A DNA stretch of 5,215 nucleotides from Lysobacteraceae bacterium (GCA_003505795.1 DNXT01000291.1:1-5215); one strand, 5' to 3'. Positions 1 to 5,215 are shown, counted from the first letter of the stretch. Translations and numbers: made by a program. Notes: generated by a model not told the origin, from the sequence alone.

Positions 1-84
1 CTCGACCTCGTCGCGGCGCAGCGCCGGCCAGTCGGCCGCCGCGCGCGCGGCGCCGACGCCGTGGACCAGGTGCGTGGCGCTCAT
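1..84 (-). CDS. 5' end of an unidentified minus-strand gene (partial)
   Basis: An open frame starts at the ATG complementary to 82-84 and stays open to the left edge, giving 28 residues that begin MSATHLVHGVG and end in RRDEVE. Codon third positions are almost all G or C, as in the real genes of this window. It is divergent from the glycosyltransferase gene. A GGA sits 6 bases upstream of the start (minus strand), a weak ribosome binding site. The fragment holds no catalytic motif, signal peptide or membrane segment, so no function can be seen. I have a vague impression that small phosphotransferase (kinase-like) proteins of Xanthomonas begin in this style, but that is inference only. The in-frame stop at 112-114 (TAG on the minus strand) limits how far upstream the start could be. 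Confidence 0.5.
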   Translation of the reverse strand, partial: MSATHLVHGVGAARAAADWPALRRDEVE

Positions 85-126
85 CGGATCGTCCCGCGCG
101 CGCCGGGTGGTCTAGACCAGGTGTGT
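64..126. repeat. Short direct repeat, two copies
   Basis: GACCAGGTGCGT at 64-75 and GACCAGGTGTGT at 115-126 match at 11 of 12 bases and start 51 bases apart. The first copy encodes the THLV of the minus-strand protein's N-terminus. The second lies in the same minus-strand frame and would also read THLV, followed by a TAG stop. It could be the remnant of a small local duplication or chance; it is too short to decide. Confidence 0.4.
108..119. repeat. 12-bp perfect palindrome centred on CTAG
   Basis: TGGTCTAGACCA is a perfect inverted repeat. It ends 24 bases upstream of the minus-strand start codon, a reasonable place for an operator of that gene. About one 12-bp palindrome is expected by chance in a window this size, so the support is its position and the CTAG core, a tetranucleotide usually scarce in proteobacterial genomes. 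No regulator can be named. Confidence 0.35.
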
Positions 127-389
127 CGATGCCGCCGGATTGGTCCGATGCCGCGATCGGCTGGAACGGGGACGACGCTGCCGGGTCGTCGCTGCGCGCG
201 GGCGCCGGGGCGGCGGAGGCGGCAAGTGGAGTGAAATGGCAGCGGGAAGCCGTAGGAGGCGCTGACCGTCATCTCGATGGGTAACTGCACGGGCCGGCGC
301 GGCATCGGGCCACGGCCGGAGCGGCGCATTATGGCGGTTGTCGCCGCGGCCCGCCATCGCCGCGCATGGCGCCGGGGTGCGGCCATCCG

Positions 390-395
390 GATAAT
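390..395 (+). promoter_or_regulatory. Possible -10 element for a leaderless glycosyltransferase mRNA
   Basis: GATAAT matches the sigma-70 -10 consensus at 5 of 6 positions and stands out in very GC-rich DNA. Its last base is 7 bases before the ATG at 403, which would place transcription start at about 402-403 and give a leaderless message. That would fit the absence of a good Shine-Dalgarno sequence before 403. The -35 region (about 367-372, TGGCGC) is poor, so the call is weak. Confidence 0.2.
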
Positions 396-402
396 CGCCG
401 GG

Positions 403-1242
403 ATGAGCGAACGCCAGATAGCCGCGGTGGTGGTCACCTACCAGAGCGCCAGCACCATCGACGCATGCCTGCTGCGATTGCGCGCGGCCGACGGCGTGGC
501 GGAGATCCGCGTCGTCGACAACGGCTCCGGCGACGGCACGCTGGAGATCGTGCAGCGCCATGCGGTCGCGGACGCACGCGTGCATTTCATCGCCAATCCT
601 GACAACCCCGGGTTCGCGGCCGCCTGCAACCAGGGCGCGGCGGACTCGCGGGCGCCGTGGCTGGTGTTCATCAATCCGGACCTGATGGTGGAGACCGACA
701 CGCTGGCGCGCCTGCGCGAGCAGGCCGCGCTGCTGGGCGAGGCGCTGCTCGGGGTGGAGCAGGTCGACGAGCATGGCAACCCGGACGCGGCGGTGCGCCG
801 TTGCGATCCCGACTTCGCGGCGATGCTGCGGTCGCCGCGGCGCGGCGCGCAGCTGGCGGTGCCGGCCGATCCGCACAGCCCGCTGCAGCGCGTCGACGCG
901 CTGTCCGGCGCGCTGATGATGATGCCGCGCGCGCTGTTCGAGCGGATCGGCGGCTGGGACGAGGGCTACCGCCTGCATGCCGAGGATCTGGACCTGTCGC
1001 GGCGCGCACGCACGGCCGGCGCGGTGGTCGCGGTCGCCAACGGCCTGCGCGTGGTGCATGTGCGCGGCGTGTCCAGCCGCTCGCGGCCGTTCTTCGTGGA
1101 ATGGCACAAGCACCGCGGCCTGTGGCGTTATTTCCGCAAGTTCGAGGCGCCCGCGCGCGGGCCGCTGGTCCGCGCCGGGGTGTGGCTGGCGATCTGGGCC
1201 CATGCGCTGGTGCAGGTGCCGCGGCTGCTGCGCAGAATGTGA
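403..1242 (+). CDS. Family 2 glycosyltransferase, rhamnosyltransferase-like
   Basis: This 279-residue protein has a GT-A fold of the WbbL/rhamnosyltransferase-like group and should transfer a sugar from a nucleotide donor onto a surface glycan at the cytoplasmic face of the inner membrane. Visible motifs are VVVTYQ at 9-14, VVDNGSGDGT at 37-46 (nucleotide binding), NPGFAAACNQG at 68-78, the NPD metal-site variant at 91-93, GGWDE at 183-187, and the acceptor-site block HAEDLDLSRR at 192-201. The C-terminus, about 232-279, is aromatic and basic, then hydrophobic, suggesting membrane attachment. I chose ATG 403 because the fold begins within ten residues of it. The frame extends to ATG 277, and ATG 331 has a GGAG 9 bases upstream, but the added residues are arginine-rich and unlike this family. 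The acceptor and sugar cannot be read from the sequence. It ends 150 bases before xagA on the same strand; a link to that glycan is possible but unproven. Confidence 0.88.
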   Translation: MSERQIAAVVVTYQSASTIDACLLRLRAADGVAEIRVVDNGSGDGTLEIVQRHAVADARVHFIANPDNPGFAAACNQGAADSRAPWLVFINPDLMVETDTLARLREQAALLGEALLGVEQVDEHGNPDAAVRRCDPDFAAMLRSPRRGAQLAVPADPHSPLQRVDALSGALMMMPRALFERIGGWDEGYRLHAEDLDLSRRARTAGAVVAVANGLRVVHVRGVSSRSRPFFVEWHKHRGLWRYFRKFEAPARGPLVRAGVWLAIWAHALVQVPRLLRRM

Positions 1243-1305
1243 CAGGCTGCGCCCAGTAAACCGGACTCATTGTTGATTCCTGGTGTGGCAGCGAACGTAA
1301 AAAAA

Positions 1306-1333
1306 GTGTGATACGGTGCCATCGGCGTAGAAT
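1306..1333 (+). promoter_or_regulatory. Candidate sigma-70 promoter for xagABC
   Basis: TAGAAT at 1328-1333 matches the -10 consensus at 5 of 6 positions. Sixteen bases upstream, GTGTGA at 1306-1311 matches the -35 consensus at 3 of 6. It lies in the AT-richest stretch of the window, just after a run of seven A at 1299-1305. The predicted start near 1340 gives a leader of about 53 bases before xagA. A second, poorer candidate is TTGATT at 1273-1278 with TAAAAA at 1298-1303, whose spacing of 19 is too long. An 8-bp palindrome, TTTCGAAA at 1334-1341, lies over the predicted start point. Confidence 0.45.
1307..1322 (+). promoter_or_regulatory. Clp/CRP-type half-site over the xag promoter
   Basis: TGTGA at 1307-1311 is a perfect left half of the TGTGA-N6-TCACA site bound by CRP and its Xanthomonas homologue Clp. 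The expected right half at 1318-1322 is GCCAT and matches poorly, so the site is degenerate. Its centre would lie near -25 of the promoter proposed here, overlapping the -35 element, a position that suggests repression. As I recall, xagABC in X. campestris is reported to be repressed by DSF quorum sensing through Clp, which agrees with this layout. Confidence 0.35.
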
Positions 1334-1351
1334 TTTCGAAAGCGTGACGCC

Positions 1352-1383
1352 TCCTGTTTCCCGCAAGGGACTCCCCACCAGGA
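1352..1383 (+). promoter_or_regulatory. Leader hairpin that would sequester the xagA ribosome binding site
   Basis: In the mRNA, UCCUG at 1352-1356 can pair fully with CAGGA at 1379-1383, which contains the AGGA Shine-Dalgarno of xagA. Inside this, UCCC at 1359-1362 pairs with GGGA at 1367-1370 across a GCAA (GNRA-type) tetraloop. The two stems are joined by an asymmetric internal loop of 2 and 8 bases. The leader carries two GGA motifs (1368-1370 and 1381-1383), the core recognised by RsmA/CsrA proteins. Translational control is inference; short stems like these also arise by chance. Confidence 0.3.
1380..1383 (+). promoter_or_regulatory. Ribosome binding site of xagA
   Basis: AGGA lies 9 bases before ATG 1393 and supports that start over the in-frame ATG at 1465, which has no Shine-Dalgarno match upstream. 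A 10-bp palindrome, GAACCGGTTC at 1382-1391, fills the space between this site and the start codon. Confidence 0.55.
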
Positions 1384-1392
1384 ACCGGTTCG

Positions 1393-2406
1393 ATGTCTAT
1401 CCATCACGCCCCCGGGACGCGGGGGAGGGTGCGCGCATGGCTCCGGCCGCCGCAGCCGTCGAGCATGCCCCGCGTCCTGCCGCAGCCTCGCCCGGCAACG
1501 GCGCGCTCACGCTGCTCTTCGCTGGCACTGGCCGCCGCCTTGGCGGGCGTTGCCGCGTCCGGCAACTGCTTGGCCGGCGCCTGGTCCCAGGCCGACGGCG
1601 ACACCTTGGCCATCCTCAAGTACCTGCACAGCGAGGGGCATGGCTGGTTCGACGACGGTCATCACCGGACCGACTTCGGCAACGACGGCCGCAGTCGCCA
1701 GGATCAGCTCAATCTCTATGTCGAGCATGGGCTGACCGGCCGGCTCAGCCTGATCGGCAACTTCTACTTCAGCCAGGTCGGTTTCAACAACGACGATGGC
1801 ACTCGTCGCCGCCGCACCAGCACCACCGGCCTGGCCGACCAGGAACTGGGACTGCGCTATGCCCTCGGCCATGCCGAGCAGGACCCGTGGCGCAGTTCCG
1901 TGCAGGCGCTGGTCAGCATCCCGGGCTACGGCCGCGACAAGACCTACCATCCGAGCAATCCCGGCAGCGATCCCGCATTGGGCCTGGGCGACTACGGTCT
2001 GGAGCTGCGCTACAGCCGCGGACGCGGCTATGCGCTGGGCGGGCACGGCGGCTATGTCGACCTGAGCGGCGCACTGCGCCTGCGTGGCAGTGCCGCCTCC
2101 GACGAGGCGCGGCTGGACGCGTCCACCGGGCTGAGCTTGAACGGGCACTGGATGCTGCTGGGCGAGTTCAACGTGATCCAGGGCCTGGGCAATGGCCGCA
2201 ACAACGCCAACGTGATCAGCGACGTGGGCAGCGGCAGCGGCTATGTCGCCACCGGTACCAACTATGACCTGACCAAGCTGCAACTGTCCGGGCTCTACAG
2301 CACGCCCGCCGGCATGCAGCTGCAGCTCGGCTACCAGCAGCCGCTGATGGGCCGCAACACCGGCGCGGCCGGCGGTCCCTTCGTCGCCGCCTGGTGGCGT
2401 TTCTAG
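1393..2406 (+). CDS. xagA: XagA, outer-membrane beta-barrel protein of the biofilm glycan cluster
   Basis: The 337-residue product is an exported outer-membrane protein, probably the export or anchoring partner of the glycan made by XagB. The N-terminus is unusually long and arginine-rich (1-42), followed by a hydrophobic core at about 43-57 and a signal peptidase I site at A61 or A63 (the AGA motif at 61-63); the mature protein starts near WSQADGD. The rest shows alternating polar and hydrophobic stretches typical of beta-strands, joined by glycine/asparagine-rich turns, roughly 10-12 strands. It ends in WWRF, and a C-terminal phenylalanine is the usual signal for outer-membrane assembly. 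I chose ATG 1393 for its AGGA; ATG 1465 (residue 25) would give a more ordinary signal peptide. A cysteine at 59 lies near the cleavage site but in no proper lipobox. The gene name rests on the order xagA-xagB-xagC, not on a catalytic motif. It heads the operon. Confidence 0.8.
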   Translation: MSIHHAPGTRGRVRAWLRPPQPSSMPRVLPQPRPATARSRCSSLALAAALAGVAASGNCLAGAWSQADGDTLAILKYLHSEGHGWFDDGHHRTDFGNDGRSRQDQLNLYVEHGLTGRLSLIGNFYFSQVGFNNDDGTRRRRTSTTGLADQELGLRYALGHAEQDPWRSSVQALVSIPGYGRDKTYHPSNPGSDPALGLGDYGLELRYSRGRGYALGGHGGYVDLSGALRLRGSAASDEARLDASTGLSLNGHWMLLGEFNVIQGLGNGRNNANVISDVGSGSGYVATGTNYDLTKLQLSGLYSTPAGMQLQLGYQQPLMGRNTGAAGGPFVAAWWRF

Positions 2407-2410
2407 GGAG
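2406..2410 (+). promoter_or_regulatory. Ribosome binding site of xagB
   Basis: GGGAG begins in the last base of the xagA stop codon (TAG, 2404-2406) and ends 6 bases before ATG 2417. This is a strong site with good spacing, and it suggests that translation of xagA and xagB is coupled. Confidence 0.7.
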
Positions 2411-2416
2411 CTTCCG

Positions 2417-4438
2417 ATGAGCACGCCGACCGGACCGACCCTCGCCTCGCTGTTGGCCACGGCCATGGAAGAGCCGGTGCAGGCCCAGCCGGCGGAGCCG
2501 GTCGCCGCCGCGCCGGCGCAGGACGGTGGTGCATCCGCCGCCGGTCCGGGCGAGCAGCTGGGACGCACGCCGTGCAGCCGCTACTGGCAGCGCCCGATCG
2601 GCCGCGCCCTGCTGGAGGCGGGCGTGATCAGCCAGGCCCAGCTCGACCAGGCGCTGGAGGCCCAGCAGCGCTGGCGTTCGCGCCTGGGCGAGGTGGTGAT
2701 GGCGCAGCGCGGCATCGGCACGTTGAAGTTCTACGGCGTGCTGGCGCATCACTTCGGGCTGAACTTCGTCAACCTGCTCGACGCGCCGATCGATCCCTCG
2801 CTGTTCGAGCCGGCGCGCCTGTCCGACTACGCGCAGCGCCTGCTGGTGCCGTGGCGGCGCGAGAACGGCCAGCTGGTGCTGGCCCTGGCCGACCCGGGGC
2901 CGGAGAGTTTCGCCTGGGCGCGCGCGCTGTACGGCGAGGAGGTGCTGTTCGTGGGCACGTCCAAGTTCGACATCGTCTGGACGCTGCAGAAGCACGCCGA
3001 ACGGCAGCTCACCGATGGCGCGCTGAACCGGCTGGCGCGGCATGCGCCGCAGCATTCGGCCCGGCAGGTGGTCACCCGCGGCCAGGTACGCACGCTGTGC
3101 GGGCTGGGCGCGGTGCTGGGGCTGGCGCTGGCGGCCTTCCCGCTGCAGACGCTGCTGGCGCTCAGCGTGGCGTGCGCGCTCGGGTTCCTGGCCACGTTCG
3201 CGCTGAAGCTGTTGCTGGTGCTGCTCGGCTCGCGCCACCGCATCGACATCAAGGTGACCGACCAGGACGTCGCCGCGCTGCGCACCGAGGACCTGCCGAC
3301 CTATACCGTGCTGGTGCCCATGTACAAGGAGCCGGAGGTCCTGCCGATCCTGGCCAATGCGCTGCGCAAGCTCGACTACCCGATCAGCAAGCTCGACGTG
3401 AAGCTGGTGCTGGAGGCCGACGACACCGAGACCATCGAGGCGGCCAAGCAGCTGGGACTGGAGGCGTTCTTCGAAATCATCCGGGTGCCGCCGTCGCAAC
3501 CCAAGACCAAGCCCAAGGCCTGCAACTACGCGCTGCACTTCGCCCGCGGCGAGCTGCTGACGATCTACGACGCGGAGGACAAGCCCGAGCCGGACCAGCT
3601 CAAGCGGGTGGTGGCCGCGTTCGGCAAGGCCGGTCCGGAGGTGGCCTGCATCCAGGCGCGGCTGAACTACTACAACGCCGACGAGAACTGGCTGACGCGG
3701 ATGTTCACGCTGGAGTACACGCTCTGGTTCGACTTCTACCTGCCGGCGCTGGAATACCTGCGCATTCCGATCCCGCTCGGCGGCACCTCCAATCATTTCC
3801 GCCTGGACGTGCTGCGCTCGGTGCATGCGTGGGACCCGTACAACGTCACCGAGGACGCCGACCTGGGGGTGCGCCTGACCCAGCAGGGCTACCGGGTCAA
3901 CGTGGTCAATTCGACCACCTTCGAGGAAGCCAACGTCAGCATTCCCAACTGGATCCGGCAGCGCTCGCGCTGGCTCAAGGGCTACATGCAGACCTGGCTG
4001 GTGCACATGCGCGATCCGCTGCACCTGTACCGCAGCACCGGCTTCAAGGGCTTCTGGGGATTCCAGTTCTTCATCGGTGGCGGCTTCTTCACCGCCCTGG
4101 GCATGCCGGTGCTGTGGGTCCTGTACCTGGCGTGGCTGTTCACCGGCACCACCCTGTTCGAGCCGCTGTTCCCGCCGTGGCTGAAGGTCTTCACCCTGGT
4201 CAACCTGCTGGCGGCGAACGGCTTCTTCATCTACATCACGATGGTGGCGGCGTTCAAGCGCGACTATTTCCGGCTGGCGCCGTACGCGCTGACCGTGCCG
4301 CTGTACTGGGTCCTGCAGTCCGTGGCCGCCTTCAAGGGCCTGTGGCAACTGATCCGCAATCCCTTCTACTGGGAAAAGACCACCCATGGCATCAGCAAGC
4401 ACATGGAAACCGAACGCCGCGCCGCCCTGGAAGAGTGA
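2417..4438 (+). CDS. xagB: XagB, membrane family 2 glycosyltransferase with N-terminal MshEN-like domain
   Basis: The 673-residue product is a processive-type glycan synthase of the inner membrane, similar in layout to cellulose synthase and NfrB. Residues 1-50 are a low-complexity Ala/Pro-rich leader. Residues 57-195 resemble the N-terminal domain of GspE/MshE ATPases, with IGRALLEAGVI (61-71), an ALEAQ segment and a second RLGEVV repeat (89-94); relatives of this fold bind cyclic di-GMP. Two membrane helices follow at about 222-271. The cytoplasmic catalytic domain spans about 295-530: VLVPMYKEPE at 298-307, ADD at 334-336, the metal-binding DAED at 385-388, the catalytic-base TED at 478-480, and the Q(R)xRW motif at 515-519 that marks processive family 2 enzymes. 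Three or four more helices lie at about 546-576, 591-613 and 619-640. All expected catalytic residues are present. The donor sugar cannot be deduced. In X. campestris the homologous cluster is reported as essential for biofilm. Confidence 0.9.
   Translation: MSTPTGPTLASLLATAMEEPVQAQPAEPVAAAPAQDGGASAAGPGEQLGRTPCSRYWQRPIGRALLEAGVISQAQLDQALEAQQRWRSRLGEVVMAQRGIGTLKFYGVLAHHFGLNFVNLLDAPIDPSLFEPARLSDYAQRLLVPWRRENGQLVLALADPGPESFAWARALYGEEVLFVGTSKFDIVWTLQKHAERQLTDGALNRLARHAPQHSARQVVTRGQVRTLCGLGAVLGLALAAFPLQTLLALSVACALGFLATFALKLLLVLLGSRHRIDIKVTDQDVAALRTEDLPTYTVLVPMYKEPEVLPILANALRKLDYPISKLDVKLVLEADDTETIEAAKQLGLEAFFEIIRVPPSQPKTKPKACNYALHFARGELLTIYDAEDKPEPDQLKRVVAAFGKAGPEVACIQARLNYYNADENWLTRMFTLEYTLWFDFYLPALEYLRIPIPLGGTSNHFRLDVLRSVHAWDPYNVTEDADLGVRLTQQGYRVNVVNSTTFEEANVSIPNWIRQRSRWLKGYMQTWLVHMRDPLHLYRSTGFKGFWGFQFFIGGGFFTALGMPVLWVLYLAWLFTGTTLFEPLFPPWLKVFTLVNLLAANGFFIYITMVAAFKRDYFRLAPYALTVPLYWVLQSVAAFKGLWQLIRNPFYWEKTTHGISKHMETERRAALEE
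4371..4378 (+). promoter_or_regulatory. Ribosome binding site of xagC, inside xagB
   Basis: GGGAAAAG lies 7 bases before ATG 4386, within the coding sequence of xagB. It is purine-rich with only a partial anti-Shine-Dalgarno match, but it is the best site near the start of the xagC frame and supports an overlapping start. Confidence 0.4.
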
Positions 4439-5215
4439 GCGCGGCAGGTGGTACCGGGAAAGCGGCGCGCTGGCGTTCGTCGCCGCGCTGGCCGCGCTGA
4501 CCCTGATCGGCAGCGTGCTGGTGCGCCAGTCCGGTGCCACGACGGCGGTCGCTACGGGTATGCAGGCGTTGCCCGGTTTCCCCTACGTGGCGCTGATCGG
4601 GTGGCTCGACCGGCAGGCGGACGCGCTGCCGCTGCTCGGGATGCGGCCGGGGCAACTGGCGGCGGTGTTCGCGAATGCGGTGTTCCTGTCGCTGCTGTGG
4701 CGCGATGTCGCCCGCTTCGCCGGCCGTGCATGGGCGTGCGGACTGACGCTGCTGGTCGCGCTCAACCCGCTGCTGCTGGCGACGATCGTGGCCGGTGGCG
4801 CACAGGCGGCCGGCCTGCTGGCCTTCTACATGCTGTGCCGCGCGTTGCGCCGGCTGTACGGGGCGGTCGAGGCCTTCACCTACCTGCGGATCGGCAGCGC
4901 GCTGTGCCTGCTGATGTGCATCGACCTGCAGGCGCTGATGCTGGCGCTGGCGATCGCGCCCTGGCTGGCGCTGGTGATGCCGGCGGCGGTGCGGCGCAAG
5001 GCGCCGGGCGCGTTCTACCTGGTGTGCTACCTGCCTTTCGCGTTCCTGCTTGGCTGCTGGGCATACCTGAACCTGACCGTGTTCGAAGCGGCATGGCCGC
5101 CGCTGGCGCTGCTGGTGGAGGAAGGGGCTGCGTTGCCGCCGCCGTTCGCACAGGTCCGGGCCCTGGCCGCGTGGCCGCTGCTGCCGCTCTGGCTGCTGGC
5201 GGCGAGATCGGAAGA
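4386..5215 (+). CDS. xagC: XagC, polytopic inner-membrane protein (3' end missing)
   Basis: An open frame runs from ATG 4386 to the right edge without a stop, giving at least 276 residues. It begins MASASTWKPN, and the first 53 bases overlap the end of xagB in another frame. A basic, tryptophan-rich cytoplasmic start (to about 26) is followed by hydrophobic segments at about 27-47, 91-105, 115-150 (probably two helices), 170-200, 211-230 and 262-272, so it is a multi-spanning membrane protein. No catalytic motif is visible. Third positions stay G/C-biased throughout, and leucine/alanine richness fits a membrane protein. The next in-frame ATG (4560, residue 59) would remove the first helix, so 4386 is preferred. 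Position directly after xagB suggests a partner in synthesis or transport of the glycan. The symbol is given by position in the cluster. The last 11 bases may be sequencing adapter, in which case the genuine sequence ends at 5204. Confidence 0.75.
   Translation, partial: MASASTWKPNAAPPWKSERGRWYRESGALAFVAALAALTLIGSVLVRQSGATTAVATGMQALPGFPYVALIGWLDRQADALPLLGMRPGQLAAVFANAVFLSLLWRDVARFAGRAWACGLTLLVALNPLLLATIVAGGAQAAGLLAFYMLCRALRRLYGAVEAFTYLRIGSALCLLMCIDLQALMLALAIAPWLALVMPAAVRRKAPGAFYLVCYLPFAFLLGCWAYLNLTVFEAAWPPLALLVEEGAALPPPFAQVRALAAWPLLPLWLLAARSE
5205..5215. other. Possible residual Illumina adapter at the contig end
   Basis: The final 11 bases, AGATCGGAAGA, are identical to the first 11 bases of the standard Illumina TruSeq adapter (which continues GC). 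The match sits exactly at the edge, where read-through adapter would remain, and is AT-richer than the flanking DNA. It would add the residues R-S-E to XagC. A genomic origin is not excluded because the reading frame stays open. Confidence 0.55.

Larger units (their letters stand above)
85..402. other. Divergent intergenic region
   Basis: These 318 bases separate the minus-strand partial gene from the glycosyltransferase. Open frames cross the region on both strands, but their translations are arginine/proline/alanine-rich with no recognisable motif, as expected for GC-rich noncoding DNA. Visible structure is a 12-bp palindrome at 108-119, a direct-repeat copy at 115-126, and an inverted repeat GACGAC/GTCGTC at 171-176 and 185-190 with an 8-base loop and no T-tract, so not a standard terminator. 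Divergent promoters for both flanking genes should lie here, but I find no clear -35/-10 pair apart from the weak candidate at 390-395. Confidence 0.6.

Noticed and set aside
171..190. Inverted repeat GACGAC/GTCGTC as a terminator
   Set aside because: Only 6 base pairs with an 8-base loop and no T-tract on either strand; no gene ends nearby that would need it.
112..1203. Minus-strand open frame of 363 codons opposite the glycosyltransferase
   Set aside because: The product is rich in Arg, His and Gln without any recognisable pattern, and the plus strand carries a clear glycosyltransferase.
1286..1300. Possible sigma-54 promoter (TGGCA at 1286-1290)
   Set aside because: The required GC dinucleotide 10 bases after the GG is absent (AA at 1299-1300).
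1308..2267. Plus-strand open frame of 319 codons overlapping xagA
   Set aside because: It has no signal peptide or motif and an Arg/Pro/Gln-rich composition; xagA has the signal peptide, the barrel pattern and the C-terminal phenylalanine.
1507..2568. Minus-strand open frame of 353 codons opposite xagA
   Set aside because: The Val/Ala/Gly-rich translation is a mirror of the codon bias of xagA, and no initiation signal or domain is visible.
2572..4500. Plus-strand open frame of 642 codons in another frame of xagB
   Set aside because: Low-complexity Ala/Gly/Arg/Pro translation typical of a GC-rich shadow frame. The GTG at 4435, overlapping the xagB stop, looks like a coupled start but lies in this frame and stops at 4500, so it is not xagC.
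2216..4540. Minus-strand open frame of 774 codons opposite xagB
   Set aside because: It is longer than the real gene, but the translation is dominated by Arg, Gln, Ala, Gly and Val with no motif or membrane segments. It lies opposite a gene with all expected catalytic motifs; high GC content removes stop codons.
1..5215. CRISPR arrays, tRNA or rRNA genes, insertion sequences
   Set aside because: I saw no regularly spaced repeats, no tRNA-like cloverleaf or rRNA signature, and no transposase motifs or terminal inverted repeats.

Overview
The window is a short, very GC-rich piece of a gammaproteobacterial chromosome, most likely Xanthomonas or a close relative in the Xanthomonadaceae. The basis is the strongly G/C-biased third codon positions and, above all, a three-gene block that I recognise as xagABC, a cluster described in Xanthomonas campestris as a glycosyltransferase locus needed for biofilm formation. 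Identification is from memory of protein features and gene order; no database search was run.

Layout. The first 84 bases are the 5' end of a minus-strand gene that runs off the left edge; its product cannot be named. A 318-base divergent intergenic region (85-402) follows, with a 12-bp CTAG-centred palindrome, a short direct repeat and a small inverted repeat, but no convincing gene. Then comes a plus-strand family 2 glycosyltransferase (403-1242) of the rhamnosyltransferase-like type. A 150-base gap (1243-1392) is clearly less GC-rich than its surroundings and carries the best promoter candidate in the window, overlapped by a Clp/CRP-type half-site, plus a leader hairpin that could hide the xagA ribosome binding site. 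The rest is xagA (outer-membrane barrel, 1393-2406), xagB (inner-membrane glycan synthase, 2417-4438) and the start of xagC (polytopic membrane protein, from 4386 to beyond the right edge). Spacing is tight: 10 bases between xagA and xagB, and a 53-base overlap of xagB and xagC.

How they work together. XagB should polymerise a sugar at the cytoplasmic face of the inner membrane. Its N-terminal domain resembles the MshEN/GspE N-terminal fold, which in other proteins binds cyclic di-GMP, so synthesis may be gated by that messenger. XagA is a plausible outer-membrane exit or anchoring partner and XagC an inner-membrane partner. The XagA-XagB pair parallels E. coli NfrA-NfrB, but with the MshEN-like domain at the opposite end of the synthase.

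One caution: the last 11 bases (5205-5215) equal the start of the common Illumina adapter, so the right end may be uncleaned adapter rather than genome.
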